Made by a program: the position numbers and the translations under genes
Notes under the pieces: generated by a model
What the model saw: only the letters and a program-made list of their open reading frames with translations
The model's database searches: none
Told to the model about the DNA's origin: nothing
Part shown: in pieces, positions 16,739 to 25,704 of the stretch
Layout of the letters: each line of letters opens with the position of its first letter
Position numbering within the stretch: the stretch's first letter is position 1
NCBI RefSeq assembly: GCF_002737755.1
Contig: NZ_PEGH01000007.1
Location: 169,435-233,434, forward strand
Source of the DNA: Caulobacter sp. BP25
GTDB lineage: Bacteria > Pseudomonadota > Alphaproteobacteria > Caulobacterales > Caulobacteraceae
Length of the DNA: 64,000 nucleotides
Reading direction: 5' to 3'

Positions 16739-17566
16739 CTAACGCGCCGTCAGCTCCTGGATCTCGATATCCTTGAATTCGATGGGGTGACCTTCGCTCT
16801 GTAGGGCGATGTACCCCTCGGTGACCGGCTGAGCGCCGCGCGCCAGGATGTAAGGTTTGGCGCCGCCAGCGACGGTATCCTCTGGATCGAGGGTCAGATC
16901 GGCGTAGTGATGCACCACGACGCCGTTGATCTTCTCGAACACTTCGCCGTTGGGCCGCACTTCCAGTTCCGCCTTGACCCAGGTTCCGTTCGGCACCGTC
17001 GGGGCATTGGCCGACGGTGTGCAGTGCTCCTTCACCTTCTGGCCGTCGATCGCGATGGTGATTCCCGGCGTGCAGACCGCGCCGGTCGGCCGGGCCGAAT
17101 CACCTTCCTTGCCAAGAAGCTGGAACTCGACCGAAACCGGGAAGGGCTGGTCGACGGTCATGCTCTCGGGACTCTGACTGTGGAACATGATCCCGCTGTT
17201 GCTACGCGCCCAGCCTGGGGTGTCGGGGAGGCCGCCCTCGGTCAGGAAGCGATAGGTGAATCGCAGGCGATAAGCCTTGAACGGCGCCTTGTAAAAAAGG
17301 TGCCCAAACTGGCCGTCCAGCGTCTGGTAGCCGGCGTAGGACACCCTGATCGCGCCGTCGTGCACCACGAAGGTCTGCTTATAGTTCTCGCCAGCAGGGT
17401 GCTTGGCGATCTTCGGTATCCAGCTATCCAGGCTCTTTCCGTCGAAAAGTGGTCGCCAGGGACCCGCCTTCAGGTCCTGGGCGAGGGTGGGCGTGCTGGC
17501 GGCGACCAGGCCAAGCGCGATGGCGACCAAACCGTAACGGCGCGCCGAAGCGGACAAGATGGTCAT
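16739..17566 (-). CDS. DUF1080 secreted protein 2
   Basis: I start at the Met of MTILSASARR (17566), which follows GGGAGGAAAG; a longer upstream frame to 17641 lacks this. A signal peptide ends near STPTLAQ. The DUF1080 hallmark is PLFDGKSLDSW, then SNSGIMFHSQ and a final EFKDIEIQEL. It is about 25% longer in its middle than the first DUF1080 protein. It is transcribed opposite to the cytochrome and GMC genes, so it has its own promoter. It likely hydrolyses a 3-keto-glycoside in the periplasm; that is inference from family and context. Confidence 0.87.
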   Translation of the reverse strand: MTILSASARRYGLVAIALGLVAASTPTLAQDLKAGPWRPLFDGKSLDSWIPKIAKHPAGENYKQTFVVHDGAIRVSYAGYQTLDGQFGHLFYKAPFKAYRLRFTYRFLTEGGLPDTPGWARSNSGIMFHSQSPESMTVDQPFPVSVEFQLLGKEGDSARPTGAVCTPGITIAIDGQKVKEHCTPSANAPTVPNGTWVKAELEVRPNGEVFEKINGVVVHHYADLTLDPEDTVAGGAKPYILARGAQPVTEGYIALQSEGHPIEFKDIEIQELTAR

Positions 17567-17742
17567 GATGGTTTCTTTCCTCCCGAACGCCCACTTTTCA
17601 CGATCGAATGTCGAGCTTTCTTGCAATGTAACCCATTTCATGGAAGCCTCCAGACAAGAATGAGGGGTTCCATCCAGAGTTGGCGTCGCGTTGCGGAAGC
17701 AAGCCGGCGTGGTCTGGCGAGCGGACCGCAGAGGGAGCGAAC

Positions 17743-19490
17743 ATGGCCAACCTGAACGGTCGAGCGCGTCGTAAGAACACCTACGACGCGATTGTTGTGG
17801 GCAGCGGAATGACCGGCGGCATCGCCGCCAAGGAACTCACGGAAAAGGGGCTGAAGGTCCTGGTGCTAGAGCGTGGACGCATGGTCCGCCACCTCGAGGA
17901 CTATCCCACCGCCACCCTCGATCCCTGGCAGACCAAGTACCCTCGCGGCCAGTTGCCGCCGGAAGAGCTGGAAGCCCGTTACAAGGTGCAGCGCCGCACG
18001 GGTTACACCATGACGGAGTACACCCAGCACTTCTTCGTCCGGGACGACACCAACCCCTACACCGAGACCAATCGGTTCGACTGGATTCGGGGCTATCACG
18101 TGGGGGGCGCTCCCTGACTTGGGGGCGTCAGAGCTATCGGCACAGCCCGATCGACTTCGAGGCGAACGCTCGGGAAGGCATCGCTGTTGATTGGCCGATC
18201 CGATACGAGGATTTGGCGCCCTGGTACGATCACGTTGAGCGCTTCATTGGCGTCTCGGGGCAGGCCGAGGGCCTGCCGCAGCTTCCTGACGGCGTCTATC
18301 AGCCGCCGATGGAGATGAACTGCGTTGAGAAGGCCTTCAAGTCGCGGTCCGAGTCGCAGTTCCCCGATCGGCGAATCACGATGGGCCGCACAGCTCACCT
18401 GACTGATCCGACCGAGGAGCAGCTGAGCCTTGGCCGCACCAAGTGCCAGTACCGCAACATGTGCATCCGCGGCTGTCCGTTCGGTGGCTATTACAGCTCC
18501 AACTCGGGTGGGCTGATCGCGGCCGAGCGGACTGGCAACCTGGTGATCCGGTCCAACTCTATCGTCACCGAGCTGATCTATGACGAGAAGGCGGGACGGG
18601 CCACCGGCGTACGGATTCTGGACGCGACCACCCGCAAGGACGAGGAGTTCTATGCGGACGTCGTGTTCCTGTGCGCCTCGGCGCTGAACTCGACCTGGGT
18701 CATGATGAACTCCACCAGTTCGCGGTTCCCCAACGGTTTCGGGAACGGTAGCGACCAGCTAGGTCGGAACGTGATGGACCACCATCTGGGCGTCGGCGCC
18801 AGCGGCGAAGCGCCTGAGTTCGCCGAGATGTACTACTCGGGCCGTCGCCCGAACGGCATCTATGTGCCACGTTTCCGCAACCTAGGCGACGCCGCCACCA
18901 AGCGTTCGGACTACCTGCGCGGGTTCGGCTATCAAGGCGGCGCCAGCCGTTCCGGCTGGGATCGTGACCTTGGCGCGAAGGCAGGCGCCCAAAGAGGCTT
19001 CGGGGCGGGGCGCAAAGCAGCTCTGACCCAGCCGGGTCCTTGGACGATGGGCCTCGGCGGCTTCGGCGAAATCCTGCCCTACGAGGACAATCGCGTCACA
19101 TTGAACCGCGACGTGAAGGACGAGTTCGGCCAGCCGACCCTAACTATGGACGTGACCATGCGCGAGAATGAACTCGCCATGCGCAAGGATATGCAGAGCG
19201 CTGCGGTTGAGATGCTGGAGGCGGCGGGCTTCAAGAACGTCCGTGGCTATGACGGCGGCTTTGCGCCGGGTCTGGGCATCCACGAGATGGGCACCGCCCG
19301 CATGGGGCGCGATCCCAAGACCTCGGTGCTGAACGCCCACAACCAGGTTCACGAGTGCAAGAATGTGTACGTAACGGACGGCGCGGCCATGACCTCGGCC
19401 TCCTGCGTGAATCCGTCCCTGACCTATATGGCGCTGACGGCCAGAGCGGTCGACCATGCCGTCAAGGCCCGCAAGCGGGGAGACCTGTGA
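17743..19490 (+). pseudogene. GMC oxidoreductase (glycoside 3-dehydrogenase-type large subunit), frameshifted
   Basis: The ATG at 17743 follows GAGGGAGC. The first frame gives the FAD-binding VVGSGMTGGIAAKEL and runs to a stop at 18115-18117. The rest of the protein, from SLTWGRQSYRH to the C-terminal GMC-type LGIHEMGTARMG and CVNPSLTYMALTARA, continues in the next frame. One extra G in the G6 tract at 18102-18107 would restore one continuous protein of about 580 residues. The gene is followed directly by the Tat-exported small subunit, as in flavoprotein/cytochrome glycoside dehydrogenases (e.g. the lactose-dehydrogenase-type LacABC sets of Caulobacter). It is either a real pseudogene, a slippage site, or an assembly error. 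Confidence 0.85.
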
Positions 19491-20050
19491 TGCTGCACCG
19501 ACGCGACGCCCTCAAGGGCTTGGCCTTCACCGTTGGCGCCGCCGCGACCGGATGGGCCAGCCGCGCCGCTGCGGCGCCGCTTGAGTGGACGCCGACCGCG
19601 CTTACGACTGAACAGGCGCGCGTTCTCGATGTGGTCTCCGAGTGGATCATTCCGACCACGGACACGCCGGGCGCTCGCGCCGCCGGTGTACCGCAGTTCA
19701 TCGACCGGGCGCTCACCAACTATTGCGACAAGGCCCAGAAGGAGCTTCTGATCGGCGGCTTGACGCGCATAGACGCCGATGCGCGTGCTGCCCATGGCGA
19801 TGTGTTCGTGGCGCTGAAACCCGAGCAGCAGGTCGCGCTATTGACTACCTATGACCAGGAAGTCGCGACCGGCACTGGCCAGAGTCCCGGTCGGCCGCAC
19901 TTCTTCTCGTCCCTCGAGGATTGGGTGACGATCGGCTACTTCACGTCGGAAACCGGCGCCACGATGGCCCTGCAGTACGATCCGGTGCCGGGCGCCTATA
20001 ATGGCTGCATTCCCCTAGCGGAGGTCGGGCGCGCCTGGGCGACGCGCTAG
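19490..20050 (+). CDS. Tat-exported gluconate 2-dehydrogenase subunit 3 family protein
   Basis: The ATG at 19490 overlaps the GMC stop (TGATG). A twin-arginine signal RRDALKGLAF starts at residue 4. The mature part (about 155 aa) has WIIPTTDTPGARAAGV, FIDRALTNY and the C-terminal GYFTSETGATMALQYDPVPG, family features of the small subunit that guides the folded GMC flavoprotein through the Tat system. It completes the flavoprotein + small subunit + cytochrome c set. If the GMC gene is truly dead, this gene has no local partner. It converges on the porin gene with a 4-bp overlap. Confidence 0.92.
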   Translation: MLHRRDALKGLAFTVGAAATGWASRAAAAPLEWTPTALTTEQARVLDVVSEWIIPTTDTPGARAAGVPQFIDRALTNYCDKAQKELLIGGLTRIDADARAAHGDVFVALKPEQQVALLTTYDQEVATGTGQSPGRPHFFSSLEDWVTIGYFTSETGATMALQYDPVPGAYNGCIPLAEVGRAWATR

Positions 20051-21387
20051 AACCTGAACTGCGCGAACAGGACCGCCAGATCGGCCGAACGTCCGCCCAA
20101 GGCGCGGACAGCCGGCCCCGCGTTCTGGCGCGCCAGCTGTCCTTGCAGCCTTAGGTTCCGGGTCACCTGCCAAGCCCCATCCAGCTGCACGGCGTCACCG
20201 ACCGCTTTTGATTGTCCGACACGAGCGGTGGCGAGTGGCGCCAAGGGTTGCAGATAGATGGCGTCGGCGGCGCTCCAAACGCGACGCGCCGTATAGCTGG
20301 CCTCAAGGCTGATCGCCCTTCGCGGCGTGACGCCGATGCTAGCGCGCGCGGCCGCCAGATTCCCCCAGCTGACGAGGCCCGTTTCGTTGAAGTAGCCGCC
20401 ACGAGGGAACATCGGGTTGAAGGTTTCAAGCTGACGGTCCGTCGGATCGCGATCCCCCGAGCCCAGGTCCAGACGCACGCCCAACCTCGGCCTCCATGGT
20501 CGGTCCAGCGTATAGCCTCCGCCGGCTGAGGCCGCGAAGGCCTGAATACGCCGCCCAGCGAAACGGCCGCCCTGCACGACGCCCTCCGCCTCATAGTCGA
20601 TACGGCCTTGGCCGCCTGACAATCTCGCGCCGAGGCTGGTGCGGCGCTCGTCGCCGGTTATCGCGCCAAAGCGCACGGCGTCCCGTTCCAGCCCCAGAGC
20701 GTAGAGGTCCAGGGCCTGGCGAGGAGAGAGCCGGGTCGAGGCATAAAGGCCATAGAAGCGCTGGGCGCGGTTGCGCGTATCGTCGAAAGCGCCCGATGAG
20801 ATGGCCACGGGCTGCAGGTAGAAGGCGTCCAGCTTCAGCGAACCGACCGATCGTGTGATCCGGGCGCCGTCGAAGCTCTGTCGGATGTTCGGCGCTTCAC
20901 GTACGGCGACGAAACGCTGTGTTGGGTTCAGTTGCAGCTCCTGTCGGCCCAAGCGAACGCGCCAGCCCGGGACGGGTGATACATCCACGAACAGCACCTG
21001 GGTGTCGAGGCGATCGCGATCGGTCGCGGAGGGCCTTTCGCGCTTGCCGTAATCACGATGCAAGCCCAGCTCGCCATAGACCCGAACCTTCGATCCCAAA
21101 TGCAGGTCGCTGCTGAGCAGCAATCTGCCAAGGGCGAAGGTGTCGGCTTTAGCGCCGCCTAGGCCAAAGCGCGGCGCGCCGACGGCGTCGATCCGCAACC
21201 TGGCCTCTCCGCCGAAACCCACATAGGCGTCCCCGCCCAGCGGAATGTAGCGCAGCGCATCCAAACCCATCCGCGCCTGCACGTCGCTCAGGTAGCCGTA
21301 GTCCTCGTCGGATCGCACGGGTTTGAATGGGGGCGGCGCGATCGGGCCGGCCATGATGGCAGCGAGCAGGGCCGCGCTGATACTCAT
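20047..21387 (-). CDS. Alginate-export-family outer-membrane porin
   Basis: The Met at 21387 (MSISAALLAAIMAG) starts a short signal and overlaps the DUF1275 stop; the longer upstream frame is only overlap. The 446-residue protein has alternating beta-strand patterns, Arg-rich strand ends and a C-terminal Phe (FAQFRF), typical of an AlgE/alginate-export 18-strand barrel. It is the last gene of the overlapped operon that starts at 26,691. The substrate is unknown. Confidence 0.85.
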   Translation of the reverse strand: MSISAALLAAIMAGPIAPPPFKPVRSDEDYGYLSDVQARMGLDALRYIPLGGDAYVGFGGEARLRIDAVGAPRFGLGGAKADTFALGRLLLSSDLHLGSKVRVYGELGLHRDYGKRERPSATDRDRLDTQVLFVDVSPVPGWRVRLGRQELQLNPTQRFVAVREAPNIRQSFDGARITRSVGSLKLDAFYLQPVAISSGAFDDTRNRAQRFYGLYASTRLSPRQALDLYALGLERDAVRFGAITGDERRTSLGARLSGGQGRIDYEAEGVVQGGRFAGRRIQAFAASAGGGYTLDRPWRPRLGVRLDLGSGDRDPTDRQLETFNPMFPRGGYFNETGLVSWGNLAAARASIGVTPRRAISLEASYTARRVWSAADAIYLQPLAPLATARVGQSKAVGDAVQLDGAWQVTRNLRLQGQLARQNAGPAVRALGGRSADLAVLFAQFRF

Positions 21388-22070
21388 CGGCGGTGGGGTG
21401 TCGCGTGGAGCGCCGCTAGGCCGGCGACTGCGACCACCGCGAGCATCAGGCTCCAGGCTCCGGCGATCAGCACCCCCGCAGCGCCGCCGGCCGCGCCGAG
21501 CGCGAAGGCGGCGATGGGCGGCCAAGTTTTGAGCAGGCGGGCCTTGAGAGCGTCATCGGGCTGTCCGCGCGCCGCTACGAAATCAACGATATCTATGGCC
21601 ATCTGGGTGACATTGCCCGTCATCATGGTGGTCGGCGCAAGATGCCCGAAAACGACCCGGGTGCCGACGTTCTGCACCGCCATCGCCGCGACGCCAACCA
21701 GGCCTGCGATCATAACGTCGGGACTATCGGCCGCGCCCCCCGGTGAGGCCGCGATCGTCAGGAGCGCAAACGCGGTCAGCAGCATCGCCTGCAGTCCAAG
21801 CACCAGCGTCTCGCACTGAAGGTCTCGGGCCCTGCGCCAGCGGACAAGAGCATAGGCCAAGGATGCGGCGCCGAGGAAGACGGGCAAGGCCAAGAGTTTG
21901 GTGGCCAGGCCGCCAGCGCCGCCCGCCAGGGCGACGCCCAGCATGACCAGATTGCCGGTGGCGTGAGCGACGAACAACCCAAACAGAAGAACGAAACCGA
22001 CCACGTCGACATAGCCGCCGACGAAAGCCATGCCCATGCCCGTGGCGACGTTCAGCCGGCTATCGGTCAT
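21384..22070 (-). CDS. DUF1275 (YoaK-like) membrane protein
   Basis: The start is 22070 (MTDSRLN), in an ATGA overlap with the DoxX stop. It has six predicted TM helices over 228 residues, with the family segment GYVDVVGFVLLFGLFVAHATGN (first 20 residues of which hold the hallmark Asp) and an FGHLAPTTMMTGNVTQ-type second half. The function is unknown. Confidence 0.9.
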   Translation of the reverse strand: MTDSRLNVATGMGMAFVGGYVDVVGFVLLFGLFVAHATGNLVMLGVALAGGAGGLATKLLALPVFLGAASLAYALVRWRRARDLQCETLVLGLQAMLLTAFALLTIAASPGGAADSPDVMIAGLVGVAAMAVQNVGTRVVFGHLAPTTMMTGNVTQMAIDIVDFVAARGQPDDALKARLLKTWPPIAAFALGAAGGAAGVLIAGAWSLMLAVVAVAGLAALHATPHRR

Positions 22071-22483
22071 GCCCGACGCTCCTTCTCCACGAGGATCGCC
22101 GCCAGCATGAGGCCGCCGATCAGGCCGATATGCTCGAGGAAGGTGTTCAGGGCGTGGAAGTGTTCGGTGGGGCTGGCGATGGCCCAATAGGGGTGTGCTA
22201 TCAAAGTTGCGAGCGCAGTGAACACGCCCAGCGCGCCGGCGGCAAGCCAGCCGCCGCGGCCCAGGATCAGCGCCACGGCGCCCCCGAGCTGGACGGAGAT
22301 GGTGGCCGCGACGATCAAGGCGGCAGGCTTGAGGTCAAGGCTGGCGGCCTCGGCCAGGGCGCCCTTCAAGTCGGCCATCTTGGCGATCCCGCTCCACCAA
22401 TAGGGCAGGGTCAGGATCGCGCGCGCCAAGACGCCGAAGGCCGGCGCGCGCAACAGCGCGCGGATGGGCGCGGGCGGCGTCAT
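22067..22483 (-). CDS. DoxX-family membrane protein
   Basis: I start at 22483 (MTPPAPIRA), 1 bp after the amidohydrolase stop; longer upstream frames overlap that gene. The 138-residue protein has four TM helices. Hallmarks: LPYWWSGIAKM near the first helix and a final EHIGLIGGLMLAAI. DoxX-like proteins are linked to redox or thiosulfate chemistry in some species; here it is part of a metabolic operon and its role is unknown. Confidence 0.87.
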   Translation of the reverse strand: MTPPAPIRALLRAPAFGVLARAILTLPYWWSGIAKMADLKGALAEAASLDLKPAALIVAATISVQLGGAVALILGRGGWLAAGALGVFTALATLIAHPYWAIASPTEHFHALNTFLEHIGLIGGLMLAAILVEKERRA

Positions 22484-22484
22484 C

Positions 22485-24434
22485 TCACACCGCCCAGCAG
22501 CCGCAACCCATAGCGCCCCAGAACGAGCGTGCATCGACGGTCGGCGCCTCACGGGCATAGGCCGCCGCGTGGTCATGGCCGTGCACGTTGCACGCGCTAG
22601 CACAGCCGCAAGCCGAGGCTAGGGCGCGCGCCTGGGATCGCGATCGGTCTTGGTAGCCGCCGAAGGTTCGCACAGGCGACCAGTCCGGCATGGGTGGCGG
22701 CAGGACCGGCGCCAGCTTGTGAAAATCGCCTTCGCCGTGGACGACCTTGCCTCCGAGCAGGGTCAGCACCGATGACAGGTGCGGGATCTCGTCTTCCGAA
22801 ACGGTGAGGTAGTCGTCCGAAAGCACCGCCAGGTCGGCAAGCTGGCCGACGGCGATCTGACCCTTCTTGCCTTCCTCGTTGGAGAACCAGGTGTTGGCGC
22901 TCGTCCACAGGCGCAGCGCCTCCTCGCGGTCGACGCGGTTGGTCGGCGGATAGAGGCGCGCGCCGCCAACCGTCTTGCCACTGACCAGCCAGTTCAGCGA
23001 GACCCAGGGGTTGTAGCTGGCCACGCGCGTCGCGTCGGTGCCGGCGCCGACCGGGAGCCCGGCCCTCAACATCTTGCCAATTGGGGGCGTCGCCTCGGCC
23101 GCCTTGGTCCCATAGCGTTCCATGAAGTACTCGCCCTGATAGGCCATGCGGTGCTGCACGGCGATGCCGCCGCCTAGGGCCGCGATCCGGTCGATGTTGC
23201 GTTCGCTGATCGTTTCGGCGTGGTCGAAAAACCAGTGCAGACCGTCGAACGGCATGTCGCGATTGACCTTCTCGTAGACGTCCAGCGCCCGCGAGATGGT
23301 CTCGTCGTAGGTGGCGTGCAGACGCCAGGGCCAGCGGTTCTCGACTAGGTGGCGAATGACCGGCTCGAGGTCGCTTTCCATGTTGGCGGGCATCTCGGGG
23401 CGCTCGACGCGGAAGTCCTCGAAGTCGGCGGCGCTGTAGACCAGCATCTCGCCCGCGCCATTGTGGCGGTACTTGTCGTCGCCCTGGCCGGGTCGCACCT
23501 GCTTGGACCAGGACTGGAAGTCCGACAACTCGGCCTTCGGCTTCTGGGTGAACAGGTTGTAGCTGATCCGCAGGGTCAACTGGTCGTCGGCATGTAGCTT
23601 CTCAATGATCGCGTAGTCATCGGGATAGTTCTGGAAGCCGCCGCCGGCGTCGATCACGCCGGTCACGCCCAGGCGGTTCATCTCGCGCATGAAGTGGCGC
23701 GTGGAGTTTAGCTGATATTCGGGCGGCAGCTTGGGGCCCTTGGCCAAGGTGGCGTACAGGATCGTGGCGTTCGGCTGGGCCAGCAGCAGGCCCGTGGGCT
23801 CGCCAGAAGCGTCGCGCTGGATCTCGCCGCCCGGCGGATTGGGCGTGTCCTTGGTGTAGCCGACAGCGCGAAGCGCGGCCCGGTTGAGCAGCGCGCGGTC
23901 GTAGAGGTGCAGGATGAACACCGGCGTCTCGGGTGCGGCGGCGTTGATCTCGTCCAGGCTCGGTAGGCGCTTTTCGACGAACTGGTGCTCGGTGAAGCCG
24001 CCGACCACGCGCACCCACTGCGGCGGCGGGGTGTTGGCCGCTTGCTTCTTGAGCATGGCCATGGCGTCGGCCAGGGTCGGAACACCGTCCCAGCGCAGCT
24101 CCATGTTGTAGTTCAGCCCGCCCCGGATGATGTGCATGTGGCTGTCGATCAGGCCAGGGATCGCGCGCCGGCCTTTAAGGTCGATCACCGTTGGGTTCGG
24201 TCCGACGGCGGTGCGGACCTCGCGCTCCTCGCCGACGGCGGCGAACTTGCCGTCCCGGATCAGCGCGGCGTCGGCGCGCGGATTGCTCCGGTCGAGCGTC
24301 GTGAACTTGCCATTGACGAGCAGCAGATCGGCTTGAGCGGACATGGGGCCGGACCTCCGAGGATCGGCGAGAAGGGAATGAGGAAGGAGCGCCGCGCCCA
24401 AGGCCAGCGCCTGGCGGCGGTTGAGCGGCGTCAT
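22485..24434 (-). CDS. YtcJ-like metal-dependent amidohydrolase with Cys/His-rich tail
   Basis: The 649-residue enzyme overlaps the XapX gene (ATGA). It has an N-terminal RRQALALGAALL stretch resembling a Tat-type signal, the metal motif GLIDSHMHIIRGG, the later WRLHATYD and FDHAETI segments, and the terminal GAGTDATRV with the catalytic Asp. The last 50 residues contain an unusual tail with CGCASACNVHGHDH and a final GAMGCGCWAV, giving six Cys and four His that could bind metal. The family (amidohydrolase 3) hydrolyses amides, formamides or exocyclic groups; the substrate is not predictable. Confidence 0.88.
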   Translation of the reverse strand: MTPLNRRQALALGAALLPHSLLADPRRSGPMSAQADLLLVNGKFTTLDRSNPRADAALIRDGKFAAVGEEREVRTAVGPNPTVIDLKGRRAIPGLIDSHMHIIRGGLNYNMELRWDGVPTLADAMAMLKKQAANTPPPQWVRVVGGFTEHQFVEKRLPSLDEINAAAPETPVFILHLYDRALLNRAALRAVGYTKDTPNPPGGEIQRDASGEPTGLLLAQPNATILYATLAKGPKLPPEYQLNSTRHFMREMNRLGVTGVIDAGGGFQNYPDDYAIIEKLHADDQLTLRISYNLFTQKPKAELSDFQSWSKQVRPGQGDDKYRHNGAGEMLVYSAADFEDFRVERPEMPANMESDLEPVIRHLVENRWPWRLHATYDETISRALDVYEKVNRDMPFDGLHWFFDHAETISERNIDRIAALGGGIAVQHRMAYQGEYFMERYGTKAAEATPPIGKMLRAGLPVGAGTDATRVASYNPWVSLNWLVSGKTVGGARLYPPTNRVDREEALRLWTSANTWFSNEEGKKGQIAVGQLADLAVLSDDYLTVSEDEIPHLSSVLTLLGGKVVHGEGDFHKLAPVLPPPMPDWSPVRTFGGYQDRSRSQARALASACGCASACNVHGHDHAAAYAREAPTVDARSFWGAMGCGCWAV

Positions 24435-24688
24435 GCCTGGTCTTCAGGCGTCTTGGTCACGGCCTGGGGGCCGAGCACCTGGCCAGCGCATTCGGGCGTC
24501 TTGAGGTAGGCGCTCACCGGCGCCCTCGTCAGCAGGCGCTTGGCGATAGGCGCGGCTTGCTCGCCCAGCAACATGCCGAGAAGGCCCAGCAGCGCAATGG
24601 CCGGTGGCGCGGGCGAGCGCACGCCCATCAGGGCGTAGATCACGCCCACCAGAAGGCCGGCGCCGATCGAAAGCAGGTAGGGTTTCAT
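24431..24688 (-). CDS. XapX domain-containing small membrane protein
   Basis: An 85-residue ORF starting at MKPYLLSIGAGLLVGVIYAL (24688) with two hydrophobic helices and the family motif RSPAPPAIALLGLLGML. The longer frame starting at 25111 overlaps the upstream hydrolase and is rejected. The stop overlaps the amidohydrolase start. XapX proteins have no defined function and often sit beside amidohydrolase and hydrolase genes as here. Confidence 0.88.
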   Translation of the reverse strand: MKPYLLSIGAGLLVGVIYALMGVRSPAPPAIALLGLLGMLLGEQAAPIAKRLLTRAPVSAYLKTPECAGQVLGPQAVTKTPEDQA

Positions 24689-24738
24689 GACGGCCTCCAG
24701 CGGGAACGGGCGAGGCGCGAAGGCCTCGCCCTGATGGA

Positions 24739-25395
24739 TCAATGGCCTTCCGAGGCGCCGAACATCGCCTTGGCGTAGGTGATGCCCAGGCCGTAGGCGC
24801 CGCCGAACTGCTTGGCCACGCCCGTGGTCATGTCGTAGGTCTCGCTCCGCGCCCAGTCGCGCTGCATTTCCAGCAGGTATTGCAGCGCCGTGATCGGTTG
24901 GGCGCCCGCTTGGACCATGCGCGTCACCGCGCGCTCGTGGGCCTCCGAGGAGACGTCGCCGCAGGCATCGGTGATCACCAACACCTCGAAGCCCTGTTCG
25001 AGCGCCGACAACGCCGGACCAACGATGCAGACACTGGTCCAAAGACCGGCGAGCACGATGCGCGACTTGCCGATGGCGTTGACCTCGGCGATGACCGGCG
25101 CGTCCTCCCACGTGTTCATCGAGGTGCGGTCCAGCAGGCGCTTGCCCGGGAAAGGATCGGTGACCTCCGAGAACATCGGACCCGAGAAGCTCTTCTCGGC
25201 GACCGTGGTCAGGATGGTCGAGACGCCGAAGCCGGCGGCGGCGTTGGCGACGAGGGCGGCGTTGGTGCGCAGCAGGCTGGCGTCGATCGACTTGGTGGCG
25301 AAAGCCATCTGCGACTGGAAGTCGATCATGATCAGGGTGTGATCGGCGGGAGTCAGGAGGCGCGCGCCCGCGGCGGCCTTGGCTTGCAGGGTCAT
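24739..25395 (-). CDS. YcaC/isochorismatase-family cysteine hydrolase
   Basis: A 218-residue enzyme with the catalytic triad positions of the isochorismatase fold: Asp in MIDFQSQM (about residue 25), a Lys in the VAEKSFSGP region, and the Cys in LWTSVCIVGPALSALEQGF. The cis-peptide/TDACGD segment follows. It resembles YcaC-like hydrolases acting on amides or nicotinamide analogues. It is separated by about 50 bp from the XapX gene, in the same operon. Confidence 0.88.
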   Translation of the reverse strand: MTLQAKAAAGARLLTPADHTLIMIDFQSQMAFATKSIDASLLRTNAALVANAAAGFGVSTILTTVAEKSFSGPMFSEVTDPFPGKRLLDRTSMNTWEDAPVIAEVNAIGKSRIVLAGLWTSVCIVGPALSALEQGFEVLVITDACGDVSSEAHERAVTRMVQAGAQPITALQYLLEMQRDWARSETYDMTTGVAKQFGGAYGLGITYAKAMFGASEGH

Positions 25396-25509
25396 GGTCT
25401 TGATCCTTCTAGTGTCAGCGGACCGTGCCCTGGGCCGCCGTGTTCGGTGTCTGATGAGGGAACTGTGCCGGGTGACAACCGGCTCATAAATGGAAATGAA
25501 TGAAACTCA

Positions 25510-25686
25510 TTATTTCCGAAATTGAGCCTCTTTGATTGTCGTCTCGGTGTCCGACGCGCGGGTCTCCAGCCGTCCGAAGAGCACGCCCTCCGGCGTACGG
25601 ACCGTGACGAGCCCCAGCACGCGCCAAGGCGCGCCGTCATGTGTGCGATCGCGGTTCATAGTCCGCGTCAGATTTACCTGGCACAT
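25510..25686 (-). CDS. Possible 58-codon small protein
   Basis: A 58-residue open frame, ATG at 25686, lies 18 bp after the alpha/beta-hydrolase stop and 114 bp before the next gene, on the operon strand. The middle of the frame has strong third-position GC. It includes an APWRVLGLVTVRTPEGVLFG stretch of strand-like character. No family is recognised; it could be a remnant. Confidence 0.35.
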   Translation of the reverse strand: MCQVNLTRTMNRDRTHDGAPWRVLGLVTVRTPEGVLFGRLETRASDTETTIKEAQFRK

Positions 25687-25704
25687 GGCGGCGCCCCGAA
25701 GTCC

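Noticed and set aside
16732..16751. GACGGCG-N6-CGCCGTC hairpin between cytochrome c and DUF1080 genes
   Set aside because: It overlaps the DUF1080 stop and has no T run on either strand, so it cannot be called a terminator with confidence.
18102..18107. Programmed frameshift in the GMC gene
   Set aside because: GMC proteins are not known to use it, and a G6 tract alone lacks a slippery heptamer with downstream structure; mutation or sequencing error is simpler.
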